Source: Fibrobacter sp.
GTDB lineage: Bacteria; Fibrobacterota; Fibrobacteria; Fibrobacterales; Fibrobacteraceae
DNA: 54,120 nt
NCBI GenBank assembly: GCA_024398955.1
Contig: JAKSIG010000017.1
Coordinates: forward strand, 1 to 54,120
Reading direction: 5' to 3'
Shown: piece by piece, positions 16,252-23,009 of the stretch
Numbering within the stretch: position 1 is the first letter of the stretch
Layout of the letters: every line of letters starts with the position of its first letter
Notes under the pieces: generated by a model
What the model was told of the DNA's origin: nothing
Databases searched by the model: none
Seen by the model: the letters and a program-made list of their open reading frames with translations, nothing else
Made by a program: the position numbers and the translations under genes

Positions 16252-16662
16252 GTGAAGCGCAGTCGTGGCAAAGAACTTAAGCAGGAGATGAACCTGACGA
16301 ACATGATTGATATCGTGTTCGCCATCTTGATCGTGTTCATTATTTCTGCACCCCTTATGAGCCAGGGCGTCAAGGTGGACTTGCCTAAGGCCGAGGCTCC
16401 CACTATGGAGCAGGAAAAGCTCCTGAAGGTCTCGATTACCAAGAAGGAGGAAATCTATATCGCCGATATGATGGTGGATTTCCATAGCTTCAACAATGTC
16501 TTTAAGTCTCTTTGGAACGGCGAAATGGCTGTGGTCATTAATGCCGACGAAGATGTGAACTACGGTCTTGTAATGAAAGTCGTAACCCAGGTTCAAAAGC
16601 TTGGAGTTACAAAGCTTGGTTTCTTGACTATGAATCCCAAGGAACGCCCGGGTAAGAATTAA
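16252..16662 (+). CDS. tolR: Tol-Pal proton channel subunit TolR (ExbD family)
   Basis: A 136-residue protein with a GTG start and AGGAGG eight bases upstream. A cytoplasmic N-terminus (KELKQEMNLTNMIDIVFAILIVFII) leads into one helix with the essential Asp of the NMIDIVF motif. The periplasmic part has the ExbD/TolR pattern (VDLPKAEAP, VSITKKEEIYI, VVINADEDVNYGLVMKVV). It forms the proton channel with TolQ. Confidence 0.92.
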   Translation: MKRSRGKELKQEMNLTNMIDIVFAILIVFIISAPLMSQGVKVDLPKAEAPTMEQEKLLKVSITKKEEIYIADMMVDFHSFNNVFKSLWNGEMAVVINADEDVNYGLVMKVVTQVQKLGVTKLGFLTMNPKERPGKN

Positions 16663-16674
16663 AAAGGAATTTTT

Positions 16675-17457
16675 GTGAGCAATCGTAAGGAACAAATCCG
16701 CTACTTCTCTAGCGATGGCGATGGAATGATGGTAAAGATCATCATTTGCGCTGTGTTGTTCCACGTGCTGATTGCGGGCGTTTGCATTGGACTTCATTTT
16801 GTGAATTTTAAGCAGGAGCCGGAACCGATTCCTGTGTTTGAAATGGTCCAGGTGCAACAGCCTAAGGTTCAGCCAAAGCCGGTACGCCCCAAGCCTCCTG
16901 AACCGCAGCCGGAGCCGCCCAAGGAACCGCCCAAGCAAGATGTGAAACCCAAGCCCCAGCCGAAGCCCAAGGTTAACAAGGAACTTCCTCCGGATATCAA
17001 GCCCGAAGAAAAGAAGCCTGAACCAGAACCGGAGCCGCAGCCTGAGCCAGAACCACAGCCCGAGCCGGAACCGCAGCCTGAACCAGAACCGGTAGATGAC
17101 TTTGATGTCGACGACCTGGACTTACCTGCGGCTGTTGAGGCTCCCAGCTTGAATCCTGTGGGTTCTGTGGATATGGACCCGCTGATGCAGGTTTATCTGG
17201 AACAGCTTAAGAATATCATCATGGCAAACTTCAATCCACCTGCTAGTTTGTCTGTAAAAAAGAATGTAAAGACCACCGTGCAGTTTACGATTGACCGTTT
17301 TGGCGGCATTACCGGCATTACGCTGAAAAGATCCTCGGGTAATTCCACATGGGATCACTTGTCTGTGCGCGCTGTGAAGATTTCAAAGGCTCCGGAGCTT
17401 CCACTGAATTTTAGGGCTCCTAGCTTGACGTTGCATTTTAACTTTACGCCCAACTAA
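16675..17457 (+). CDS. tolA: TolA/TonB-like energy transducer
   Basis: A 260-residue protein with a GTG start after AAAAAGGA. One N-terminal helix (about 20-43) is followed by a long Pro/Lys/Glu linker (about 55-145) made of PEPQPEPEP-type repeats, and a C-terminal TonB/TolA domain (YLEQLKNIIMANFNPP, TTVQFTIDRFGGITGITLKRSSG). The protein would span the periplasm and link TolQR to Pal and the outer membrane. The linker resembles TonB more than the Ala/Lys-rich helix of enterobacterial TolA; position between tolR and tolB supports the TolA role. Confidence 0.88.
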   Translation: MSNRKEQIRYFSSDGDGMMVKIIICAVLFHVLIAGVCIGLHFVNFKQEPEPIPVFEMVQVQQPKVQPKPVRPKPPEPQPEPPKEPPKQDVKPKPQPKPKVNKELPPDIKPEEKKPEPEPEPQPEPEPQPEPEPQPEPEPVDDFDVDDLDLPAAVEAPSLNPVGSVDMDPLMQVYLEQLKNIIMANFNPPASLSVKKNVKTTVQFTIDRFGGITGITLKRSSGNSTWDHLSVRAVKISKAPELPLNFRAPSLTLHFNFTPN

Positions 17458-17470
17458 GATCGAGGTGTGA

Positions 17471-18808
17471 ATGAAGATTGTTGATAAGATAAAGGCTTTT
17501 TCAAGGATTCTTTCCTGGGCATTGGTATTCTTCTTTGCCTATTTGCTCTTTTCTCCGGTAGTAAGCTTTGCCGCCATTGATACCATTGCGGTGGATGTTG
17601 GCATTTCTGTATTTAAGACCATGCCCATTGGCGTTGTTCCCTTTGCCGAGAACAAGGGCGCCATTGAATGGATCGAAGAAAAACCCCATCAGATTGTTAC
17701 CCGCGATGCCCAGCTTTCTGGACGCTTTGAGGTTATCGCTTCTGACAAGTTCAATCTGGCTCTTTTCAGTAAGAATCGCGCCAAGCATTATATCACAGGT
17801 AAGGTGACTCCTGCAGAAGGAGGCAAGCTGCGTCTGGAATGCTTCCTTTATGTAGCTCAGACCAAGGATTTGCTGTTGGGCGAAGCCTACACCATTTCTC
17901 AGCAGGACCTTCGCCGGGCAATGCACAAGTTCTTTGACGAAGTCATTTATCGCCTTTGGGGGGAACGAGGTGTGGCGTCTACAAAGCTGGCTTATGTTTC
18001 CAAGATGGATGGCATTAAGCAGGTGGTTGTCTCCGACTATGACGGATTCCATCGTTCCCAGATTACTCGCGATACGACCATCAGCATGATGCCCGTGTGG
18101 ATGCGAGAAAACAAGGGCCTTTACTTCGTGAACTTCAAGACTCACCGTCCGAAACTTTATTCTAAACTCTTTGGTGGCCCCATTAAATCTGTTTTCCCGC
18201 AGTTGGACCAGACCTATAGTCCGGCGGTAAATCCCAAGACTGGTGAATTGCTGTTCTCTAGCACAGTAGATGGTAAAACCGATTTGTTTATCGGAAATCC
18301 CGAGACCGGCAAGGCCAAGAAGTTTGCCTACCTGAAGAGCAATCAGACGAGTCCTGCCTGGAGTCCTTTTGCCAGTGAAGTGCTGTTTACCAGCGACCGT
18401 GGCGGTGGCCCGCAGATTTTTGTAATGGGCAAGGATGGAAGCGATATGCGTCGTGTGACCTTCATGGGGCGCTATAATGAACGCGCCAGCTGGTCTCCCG
18501 AAGGCGACCGCATTGCCTATACATCTATGGATAATGGCAAGATGAATATCTACACCTGCGCACTGGATGGTTCCGACATTGTGCAGCTGACAAATAATGC
18601 CGGCAATAACGAACATCCCACTTGGTCTCCCGATGGCAAGCTTATTGCCTTCGCAAGTAACCGCAGTGGCAGCTATCAGATTTATATCATGAGGAAGGAC
18701 GGCTCCAATGTTACCCGCATTACCAATTCTGGCGAGAACACATCTCCCACTTGGTCCTTCTTCTATGAAGACGCTAATAAACAACAAACAAAAGAAGGTG
18801 CAAAATGA
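17471..18808 (+). CDS. tolB: Tol-Pal periplasmic protein TolB
   Basis: A 445-residue exported protein. After a hydrophobic signal segment (about 12-35), the N-terminal domain (IDTIAVDVGISVFKTMPIGVVPF) is followed by a six-bladed beta-propeller with repeated WD40-like PD40 motifs: QTSPAWSPFASEVLFTSDR, NERASWSPEGDRIAYTS, NEHPTWSPDGKLIAFASNR. TolB connects TolA to Pal. The stop overlaps the pal start (ATGA). Confidence 0.93.
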   Translation: MKIVDKIKAFSRILSWALVFFFAYLLFSPVVSFAAIDTIAVDVGISVFKTMPIGVVPFAENKGAIEWIEEKPHQIVTRDAQLSGRFEVIASDKFNLALFSKNRAKHYITGKVTPAEGGKLRLECFLYVAQTKDLLLGEAYTISQQDLRRAMHKFFDEVIYRLWGERGVASTKLAYVSKMDGIKQVVVSDYDGFHRSQITRDTTISMMPVWMRENKGLYFVNFKTHRPKLYSKLFGGPIKSVFPQLDQTYSPAVNPKTGELLFSSTVDGKTDLFIGNPETGKAKKFAYLKSNQTSPAWSPFASEVLFTSDRGGGPQIFVMGKDGSDMRRVTFMGRYNERASWSPEGDRIAYTSMDNGKMNIYTCALDGSDIVQLTNNAGNNEHPTWSPDGKLIAFASNRSGSYQIYIMRKDGSNVTRITNSGENTSPTWSFFYEDANKQQTKEGAK

Positions 18809-19413
18809 AGAACCTCATTAAATTCGCTTTGGTGGCTACTGCTGCCAGTTTAGTCCTTGTTGCTTGCTCCAAGCAGCAGCCCCCTGTAACCGATCCGGCC
18901 GCAGAAACTGCTCCTGCTGCAGCTGCGACTGAAGCTGCTCCTGCTGCAGAAGCTGCTCCTGTAAATCAGGATTCCCTGGCTGCAGAACAGGCTCGTCTCG
19001 AAGCTGAACGTATCGCTCAGGAACGTGCCCGCCTTGAAGCAGAACGCGCTCGTCTGGAACAGCTCATTAACCAGATTATGAGTGAAGATGTGTACTTCGA
19101 CTTTGACCGTTCTGAACTGACCGAAAAGGCTAAGGAATTGCTGGCTCAGGTCGGCGAACTCCTGATTAAGGAAGAACGCTTTACCATTACTATCGAAGGC
19201 CATACTGATGCCCGCGGTACCGAAGATTACAACTTTACCCTTGGTGCAAAGCGTGCCATGAAGGTAAAGGAATTCCTGGCTGCCTATGGAATCGACGGCA
19301 AGCGTATGGAATCCGTGAGCTATGGTAAGGAAGCCCCGAAGGTTGAAGGTGCTTCTGAAGAAGCATACTCTCAGAACCGTCGTGCAAACTTCCGCGTGAA
19401 TATTAAGGACTAG
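18805..19413 (+). CDS. pal: Peptidoglycan-associated lipoprotein
   Basis: A 202-residue outer-membrane lipoprotein. The signal ends in the lipobox LVAC (Cys at about 21). An Ala/Glu/Pro-rich linker and a short coiled-coil (LAAEQARLEAERIAQERARLEAER) precede an OmpA-like domain (VYFDFDRSELTEKAKELL, IEGHTDARGTEDYN, NRRANFRV) that binds peptidoglycan. It has the conserved Asp and Arg ligands of diaminopimelate. Its start overlaps the tolB stop. Confidence 0.94.
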   Translation: MKNLIKFALVATAASLVLVACSKQQPPVTDPAAETAPAAAATEAAPAAEAAPVNQDSLAAEQARLEAERIAQERARLEAERARLEQLINQIMSEDVYFDFDRSELTEKAKELLAQVGELLIKEERFTITIEGHTDARGTEDYNFTLGAKRAMKVKEFLAAYGIDGKRMESVSYGKEAPKVEGASEEAYSQNRRANFRVNIKD

Positions 19414-19478
19414 TAGCCATCTGTTCCTATAAAACCTGATAATTTAAATTCGCTGGTTTAACAAACTACGAGGTGTGT

Positions 19479-20576
19479 ATGAAACGATTCGCTTTTAGAC
19501 TTTCCTGTCTTGCAGCTGTTTTCGTTATGTCCTTGACTTTTTCTGGATGTAGTAGCGTTACCATGCTTCGCACTCAGGAAATGAAGGCTGTGGGTACCGA
19601 AGTGCAGTCTTCTGTGAATTCCAACGTAAAGCTGCGTATGGATTCTGCAGTTGCAGTGCTTTCTGCACAGAATGATTCTCTTAAGGCAGAACTGGATTCC
19701 GCAATGGCCCGCTTAAATGCGGCCTCCTTGGCACAAAAGCGCATGCAGGCGGAACTGACCATGCTTTCTCGCCGTATGTCAGACGAATCTGAACGTAACG
19801 ATTCCCGTCAAGAAGAAATCATCTACCGCCTGGATATGCTGCTTGGTAAGTCCGACAAGATTCTTGCCAAGAAGGTTGTTGTCAGCGGCGCTCCTGCTCC
19901 CATCTCGATGGATAGTCTGGAACGTGAAGCAGAAAAGCTGGTAGAAGCGGAAGCCATGTTCAATACCGCCCGTAGCGATTATCACCGCAGCGAATATAAG
20001 CTGGCTTATTCTGGATTTAAGCAGGTTTATGAACAGATGAAGACTGGCGATCTTGCCGAGAATTCTCTGTACTGGATGGCTCTCTGCCTGATTGAAGTTG
20101 ATCAGATGGATAAGGCCAAGAAGGTTTTTGCTCGCATGTCCGAAGCATTCCCCGATGGTCAGAAGACTTGCCCCGCGATGTTCAAGCTGGCTAATATCTT
20201 TGGCGATGAGTGCGATATCGATATGCAGAAGCAGTACCTGCAGAAGATTCTTTCTAACAAGTCTTGCGAAACTACCGGCGAGTTTGAACAGGCTGCCGAA
20301 ATGCTCCAGGAAATCCTGGAGAAGGAAGACAAGGTAAAGGAAGGCGCTCCCGTAGAAGCTTGTGTCCCCAAAATTGTAACTCCGGAAAATTCGGAACCGG
20401 CAACTGCTCCTGCTGAAGCTGTTGCTCCTGCAACAGAAACTCCCCAGAATGCTCAGCCCGCTGCGGAAAATGCACCTGCCGCAGTTCCTGCTGAACAGCC
20501 TGCAGCCGCTCCTGCTGCCCCTGCGGCACAGCCTGCTACCGCTCCGGTACAGCCTGCTGCTCCTGCAGCTAAGTAA
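19479..20576 (+). CDS. cpoB: CpoB/YbgF-like lipoprotein with TPR and Pro/Ala tail
   Basis: A 365-residue protein; the ATG at 19479 follows GAGGTG. A lipobox (TFSGC) gives a lipid-anchored N-terminus, unlike enterobacterial CpoB, which is soluble. A coiled-coil of about 30-110 (LRTQEMKAVGTEVQSS to RRMSDESERNDSRQEE) is followed by tetratricopeptide-like repeats (SEYKLAYSGFKQVYE, NSLYWMALCLIEVDQMDKAKKVFARM). The last 70 residues are a low-complexity Ala/Pro/Glu tail. In other bacteria CpoB coordinates Tol-Pal with peptidoglycan synthesis; last gene of the tol operon here, followed by a strong terminator. Confidence 0.8.
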   Translation: MKRFAFRLSCLAAVFVMSLTFSGCSSVTMLRTQEMKAVGTEVQSSVNSNVKLRMDSAVAVLSAQNDSLKAELDSAMARLNAASLAQKRMQAELTMLSRRMSDESERNDSRQEEIIYRLDMLLGKSDKILAKKVVVSGAPAPISMDSLEREAEKLVEAEAMFNTARSDYHRSEYKLAYSGFKQVYEQMKTGDLAENSLYWMALCLIEVDQMDKAKKVFARMSEAFPDGQKTCPAMFKLANIFGDECDIDMQKQYLQKILSNKSCETTGEFEQAAEMLQEILEKEDKVKEGAPVEACVPKIVTPENSEPATAPAEAVAPATETPQNAQPAAENAPAAVPAEQPAAAPAAPAAQPATAPVQPAAPAAK

Positions 20577-20598
20577 AGTTTTTTCTAGAGAGAGAACT

Positions 20599-20631
20599 GT
20601 CCCGCGGAAGAAATTCTGCGGGACTTTTTTT
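20599..20631 (+). terminator. Terminator of the tol-pal operon
   Basis: GTCCCGC, a 12-nt loop, GCGGGAC and seven T. It lies 22 bp after the cpoB stop codon. Confidence 0.88.
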
Positions 20632-20645
20632 GCCTGACGAACAAA

Positions 20646-20786
20646 CCCCAGGAGCATAGCGCCTGGGGCTAGAAAAGTCCCATGAGGACTTTTCAGCGGG
20701 GGGTCCAGGGCTAATGAACACTAGGCAACTATGTTGCCTTAGTGAGAATTGTCCACTATGTGGATGCGGCCGTGGCCCCCTTGCAT
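20646..20786. other. Cluster of hairpins between convergent cpoB and murA
   Basis: Successive palindromes fill this spacer: CCCCAGG/CCTGGGG (20646-20668, with TTTGTT on the minus strand, a likely murA terminator), AAAAGTCC-CATGA-GGACTTTT (20673-20693), CACTA-GGCAAC-TAT-GTTGCC-T-TAGTG (about 20720-20743), CCAC-TAT-GTGG, and GATGC/GCATC around a GC-rich core (20762-20786). Some must end murA transcription; the number exceeds what termination needs. Confidence 0.6.
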
Positions 20787-20788
20787 CA

Positions 20789-22072
20789 TTATAGGTTATC
20801 GTCTTCTTCGTCGTCGGAGTGGCGAATAACGACACCGCCAATCTTGGCCACCTTATTTTCGAAGTCTTCGTAACCGCGGTCCAGATGGTACACGCGGCTA
20901 ACGGTGCTTTCGCCTTCGGCTATAAATGCGGCAAGGACCAGGGCTGCCGTTGCACGCAGGTCGCTACCCATGATGTCGGTGCCTTCCAGCTTGGTCCCGC
21001 CCTTGATAATGGCGGTATTGCCGTTTACCTGAATGTCGGCGCCAAGACGCTGCAGTTCCGCAACATGCTTGAAACGGTCGTTGTAAACGGTATCCTGAAT
21101 GGTGCTGTTGCCTGGAATAGAAACCAGGGTGGCCATCAAGGGTGCCTGCATGTCGGTGGGGTAACCCGGGTAGGGAAGGGTGGTCACGTTAATGGGCTTT
21201 AGCTCTACGCCGCGGGCGTCTACCTGTGCCCAGTCGTTACCCACTTCTACCTTACAGCCCATGTCGCGGAAGGCGTCAAGGGTGCTAGCGATGTGTTCGG
21301 GGAAAATCTTGGTAACCTTGATGCAGCCGCGGGTAATGGCGGCGCCGCAAAGGAAGGTTCCTGCTTCGATTCGGTCGGGAATGGTAAATCCCTTGCCCGG
21401 GCGGAGACTTTCGACGCCCTGCACCGTTAGGGTTCGTGTGCCGCGTCCCTGAATTTTAGCGCCCATGCCGATCAGGTAGTCCACCAGGTTGTCGATTTCG
21501 GGTTCAAGAGCGGCATTCTGCAGAACGCTGGTACCCTTGGCGAGGGTTGCTGCCATCAGAACGTTAACGGTGGCTCCTACGCTGGAAATGGGGAAGTTGT
21601 ATGTGCCGCCCGGGAGACGTCCTTCGCAAGTGGCTTCCACGTAGCCGCGGGTCAGAGTAATCTTTGCGCCGAGGGCTTCAAGACCCTTCAAGTGCAGGTC
21701 CACAGGGCGGGGGCCCCAGGCACATCCTCCGGGGAGAGAAACACGGCAGCGTCCAAAGCGGGCTACCAGAGGTCCCAGCACATAGAAGCTGGCTCGCATG
21801 GTCTTTACCAGTTCGTAAGGAGCTTCAAGATGGTCGGCGCCGCGGGTGTCGATTTTCAGCTGGTGTGATTCACCGCTAATGCGGCAGCCAATAACGCGAA
21901 GCACGTCGGACATGGTCTTCATGTCCTTCAGGTGCGGTACGTTTGTAATTTCAGAAACACCATCGGCCAGGAGAGCCGCTGCCATCACGGCAAGAACGGC
22001 GTTCTTTGCGCCGGAAATTTCAACTTCACCTTCTAGAGGCTTTGTTACCTGGTGAACTTCAAAACGGTACAT
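20789..22072 (-). CDS. murA: UDP-N-acetylglucosamine 1-carboxyvinyltransferase
   Basis: A 427-residue cytoplasmic enzyme for the first committed step of peptidoglycan synthesis, transferring enolpyruvate from PEP. ISGAKNAVLAVMAAALLADG at the N-terminus and LPGGCAWGPRPVDLHL with the catalytic Cys (the fosfomycin target) are both present; GYPTDMQAPLMA and DRGYEDFENKVAKIGG complete the family pattern. The ATG is preceded by CAGGAG, which overlaps the stop of the RDD gene, so the two are cotranscribed. The acidic C-terminal end (DDEEDDNL) is slightly extended. Confidence 0.97.
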   Translation of the reverse strand: MYRFEVHQVTKPLEGEVEISGAKNAVLAVMAAALLADGVSEITNVPHLKDMKTMSDVLRVIGCRISGESHQLKIDTRGADHLEAPYELVKTMRASFYVLGPLVARFGRCRVSLPGGCAWGPRPVDLHLKGLEALGAKITLTRGYVEATCEGRLPGGTYNFPISSVGATVNVLMAATLAKGTSVLQNAALEPEIDNLVDYLIGMGAKIQGRGTRTLTVQGVESLRPGKGFTIPDRIEAGTFLCGAAITRGCIKVTKIFPEHIASTLDAFRDMGCKVEVGNDWAQVDARGVELKPINVTTLPYPGYPTDMQAPLMATLVSIPGNSTIQDTVYNDRFKHVAELQRLGADIQVNGNTAIIKGGTKLEGTDIMGSDLRATAALVLAAFIAEGESTVSRVYHLDRGYEDFENKVAKIGGVVIRHSDDEEDDNL

Positions 22073-22077
22073 ACGGA

Positions 22078-22923
22078 CTATTTCTCCTGCTCGTCGTTTG
22101 AACGGGCTCTTACTTTAATGCTTCTGTCGTAGACGACGTAGGTACGGGCGATCCAGTCGTGCAGAGTTCTGCGCTTGGGGTCAATCATTACGATTAGATA
22201 ACCGATGCCGTACAACATCATGGTAAACTGGGTGAATAGGCTGGCGACGTAACGCAATGTACTTAAAAGCCAGCCAACCTTGGTGGAGCCGCTGAGGGTC
22301 AGCAGGCCGAAGGCCGGCTCCACGTGAATCTTGAACAACATTTTTCCAGGTGTGGCAGACTTGATTGCGGTAAATACAACAAAATAGATGGCCTGGACAA
22401 CTCCCCATACAGAAAGGAATAGGTGGGTTCCGTTTGCCTCAAGAATCTTGCTCATGGCATTGTCTGCAGTAGGATCTGCAATGTAGGCGTTCATGGCTTC
22501 TGAAATGGCGTTAAGATCCGCCAGCTGCATGGCGCTAAGAACCATCAAAATGAATACGCCTACAACCGAAAGAATTAAGTTGTCTACAATGTAGGCTGCT
22601 GCACGAACCAAAAATCCGGCGTAGCGCTTGGCTACCTTCTGTTCGGCAAGAATGGCTTCGAGGGCTGCCTTTACCTGTTCTTCTTCAGAAAGAGCGGCGG
22701 TCTTTGCTGCTTTGCCATTTTCGTTGTTTTCTACAAAGTCTGCACTTGCCTTGGATTCTTCCATTTCTTCCCAGTGGACCCAATCCTTCATACCGGAGTG
22801 CCACACCAGAGTTTTGGGCTTTACCTTTTCGGCCTTGACAAATTCCATCAATTCGTCGATAGAATATGGACCTTTGCGTCGGTCGCCGTCGGTAATGCTT
22901 TCATCTATATAATACCAAATCAT
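22078..22923 (-). CDS. RDD-family membrane protein with N-terminal GYF_2 domain
   Basis: A 281-residue protein. Residues 1-57 (IWYYIDESITDGDRRKGPYSIDELMEFV, WHSGMKDWVHWEEM) are a GYF_2 domain of the type often found at the N-terminus of bacterial membrane proteins. An acidic linker leads to an RDD domain (about 95-270): YAGFLVRAAAYIVDNLILSVVGV, ATPGKMLFKIHV, DPKRRTLHDWIARTYVV. RDD proteins are poorly understood, with some linked to ion transport. It lies five bp upstream of murA and shares its transcript. TACATT ends nine bases before the ATG, with no ribosome site. Confidence 0.85.
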   Translation of the reverse strand: MIWYYIDESITDGDRRKGPYSIDELMEFVKAEKVKPKTLVWHSGMKDWVHWEEMEESKASADFVENNENGKAAKTAALSEEEQVKAALEAILAEQKVAKRYAGFLVRAAAYIVDNLILSVVGVFILMVLSAMQLADLNAISEAMNAYIADPTADNAMSKILEANGTHLFLSVWGVVQAIYFVVFTAIKSATPGKMLFKIHVEPAFGLLTLSGSTKVGWLLSTLRYVASLFTQFTMMLYGIGYLIVMIDPKRRTLHDWIARTYVVYDRSIKVRARSNDEQEK

Positions 22924-23009
22924 ACAGGCTACAATGTAGCAAAAAAAGCCGATGTTGTCGGGCGTAGGGGCAAAGCCGAAATTTTGAAAAAAAACTAAAT
23001 TGGGGGCTT

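Noticed and set aside
16850..17095. Pro-Glu repeats in tolA as a tandem-repeat locus
   Set aside because: This is the normal low-complexity periplasmic linker of TonB/TolA proteins.
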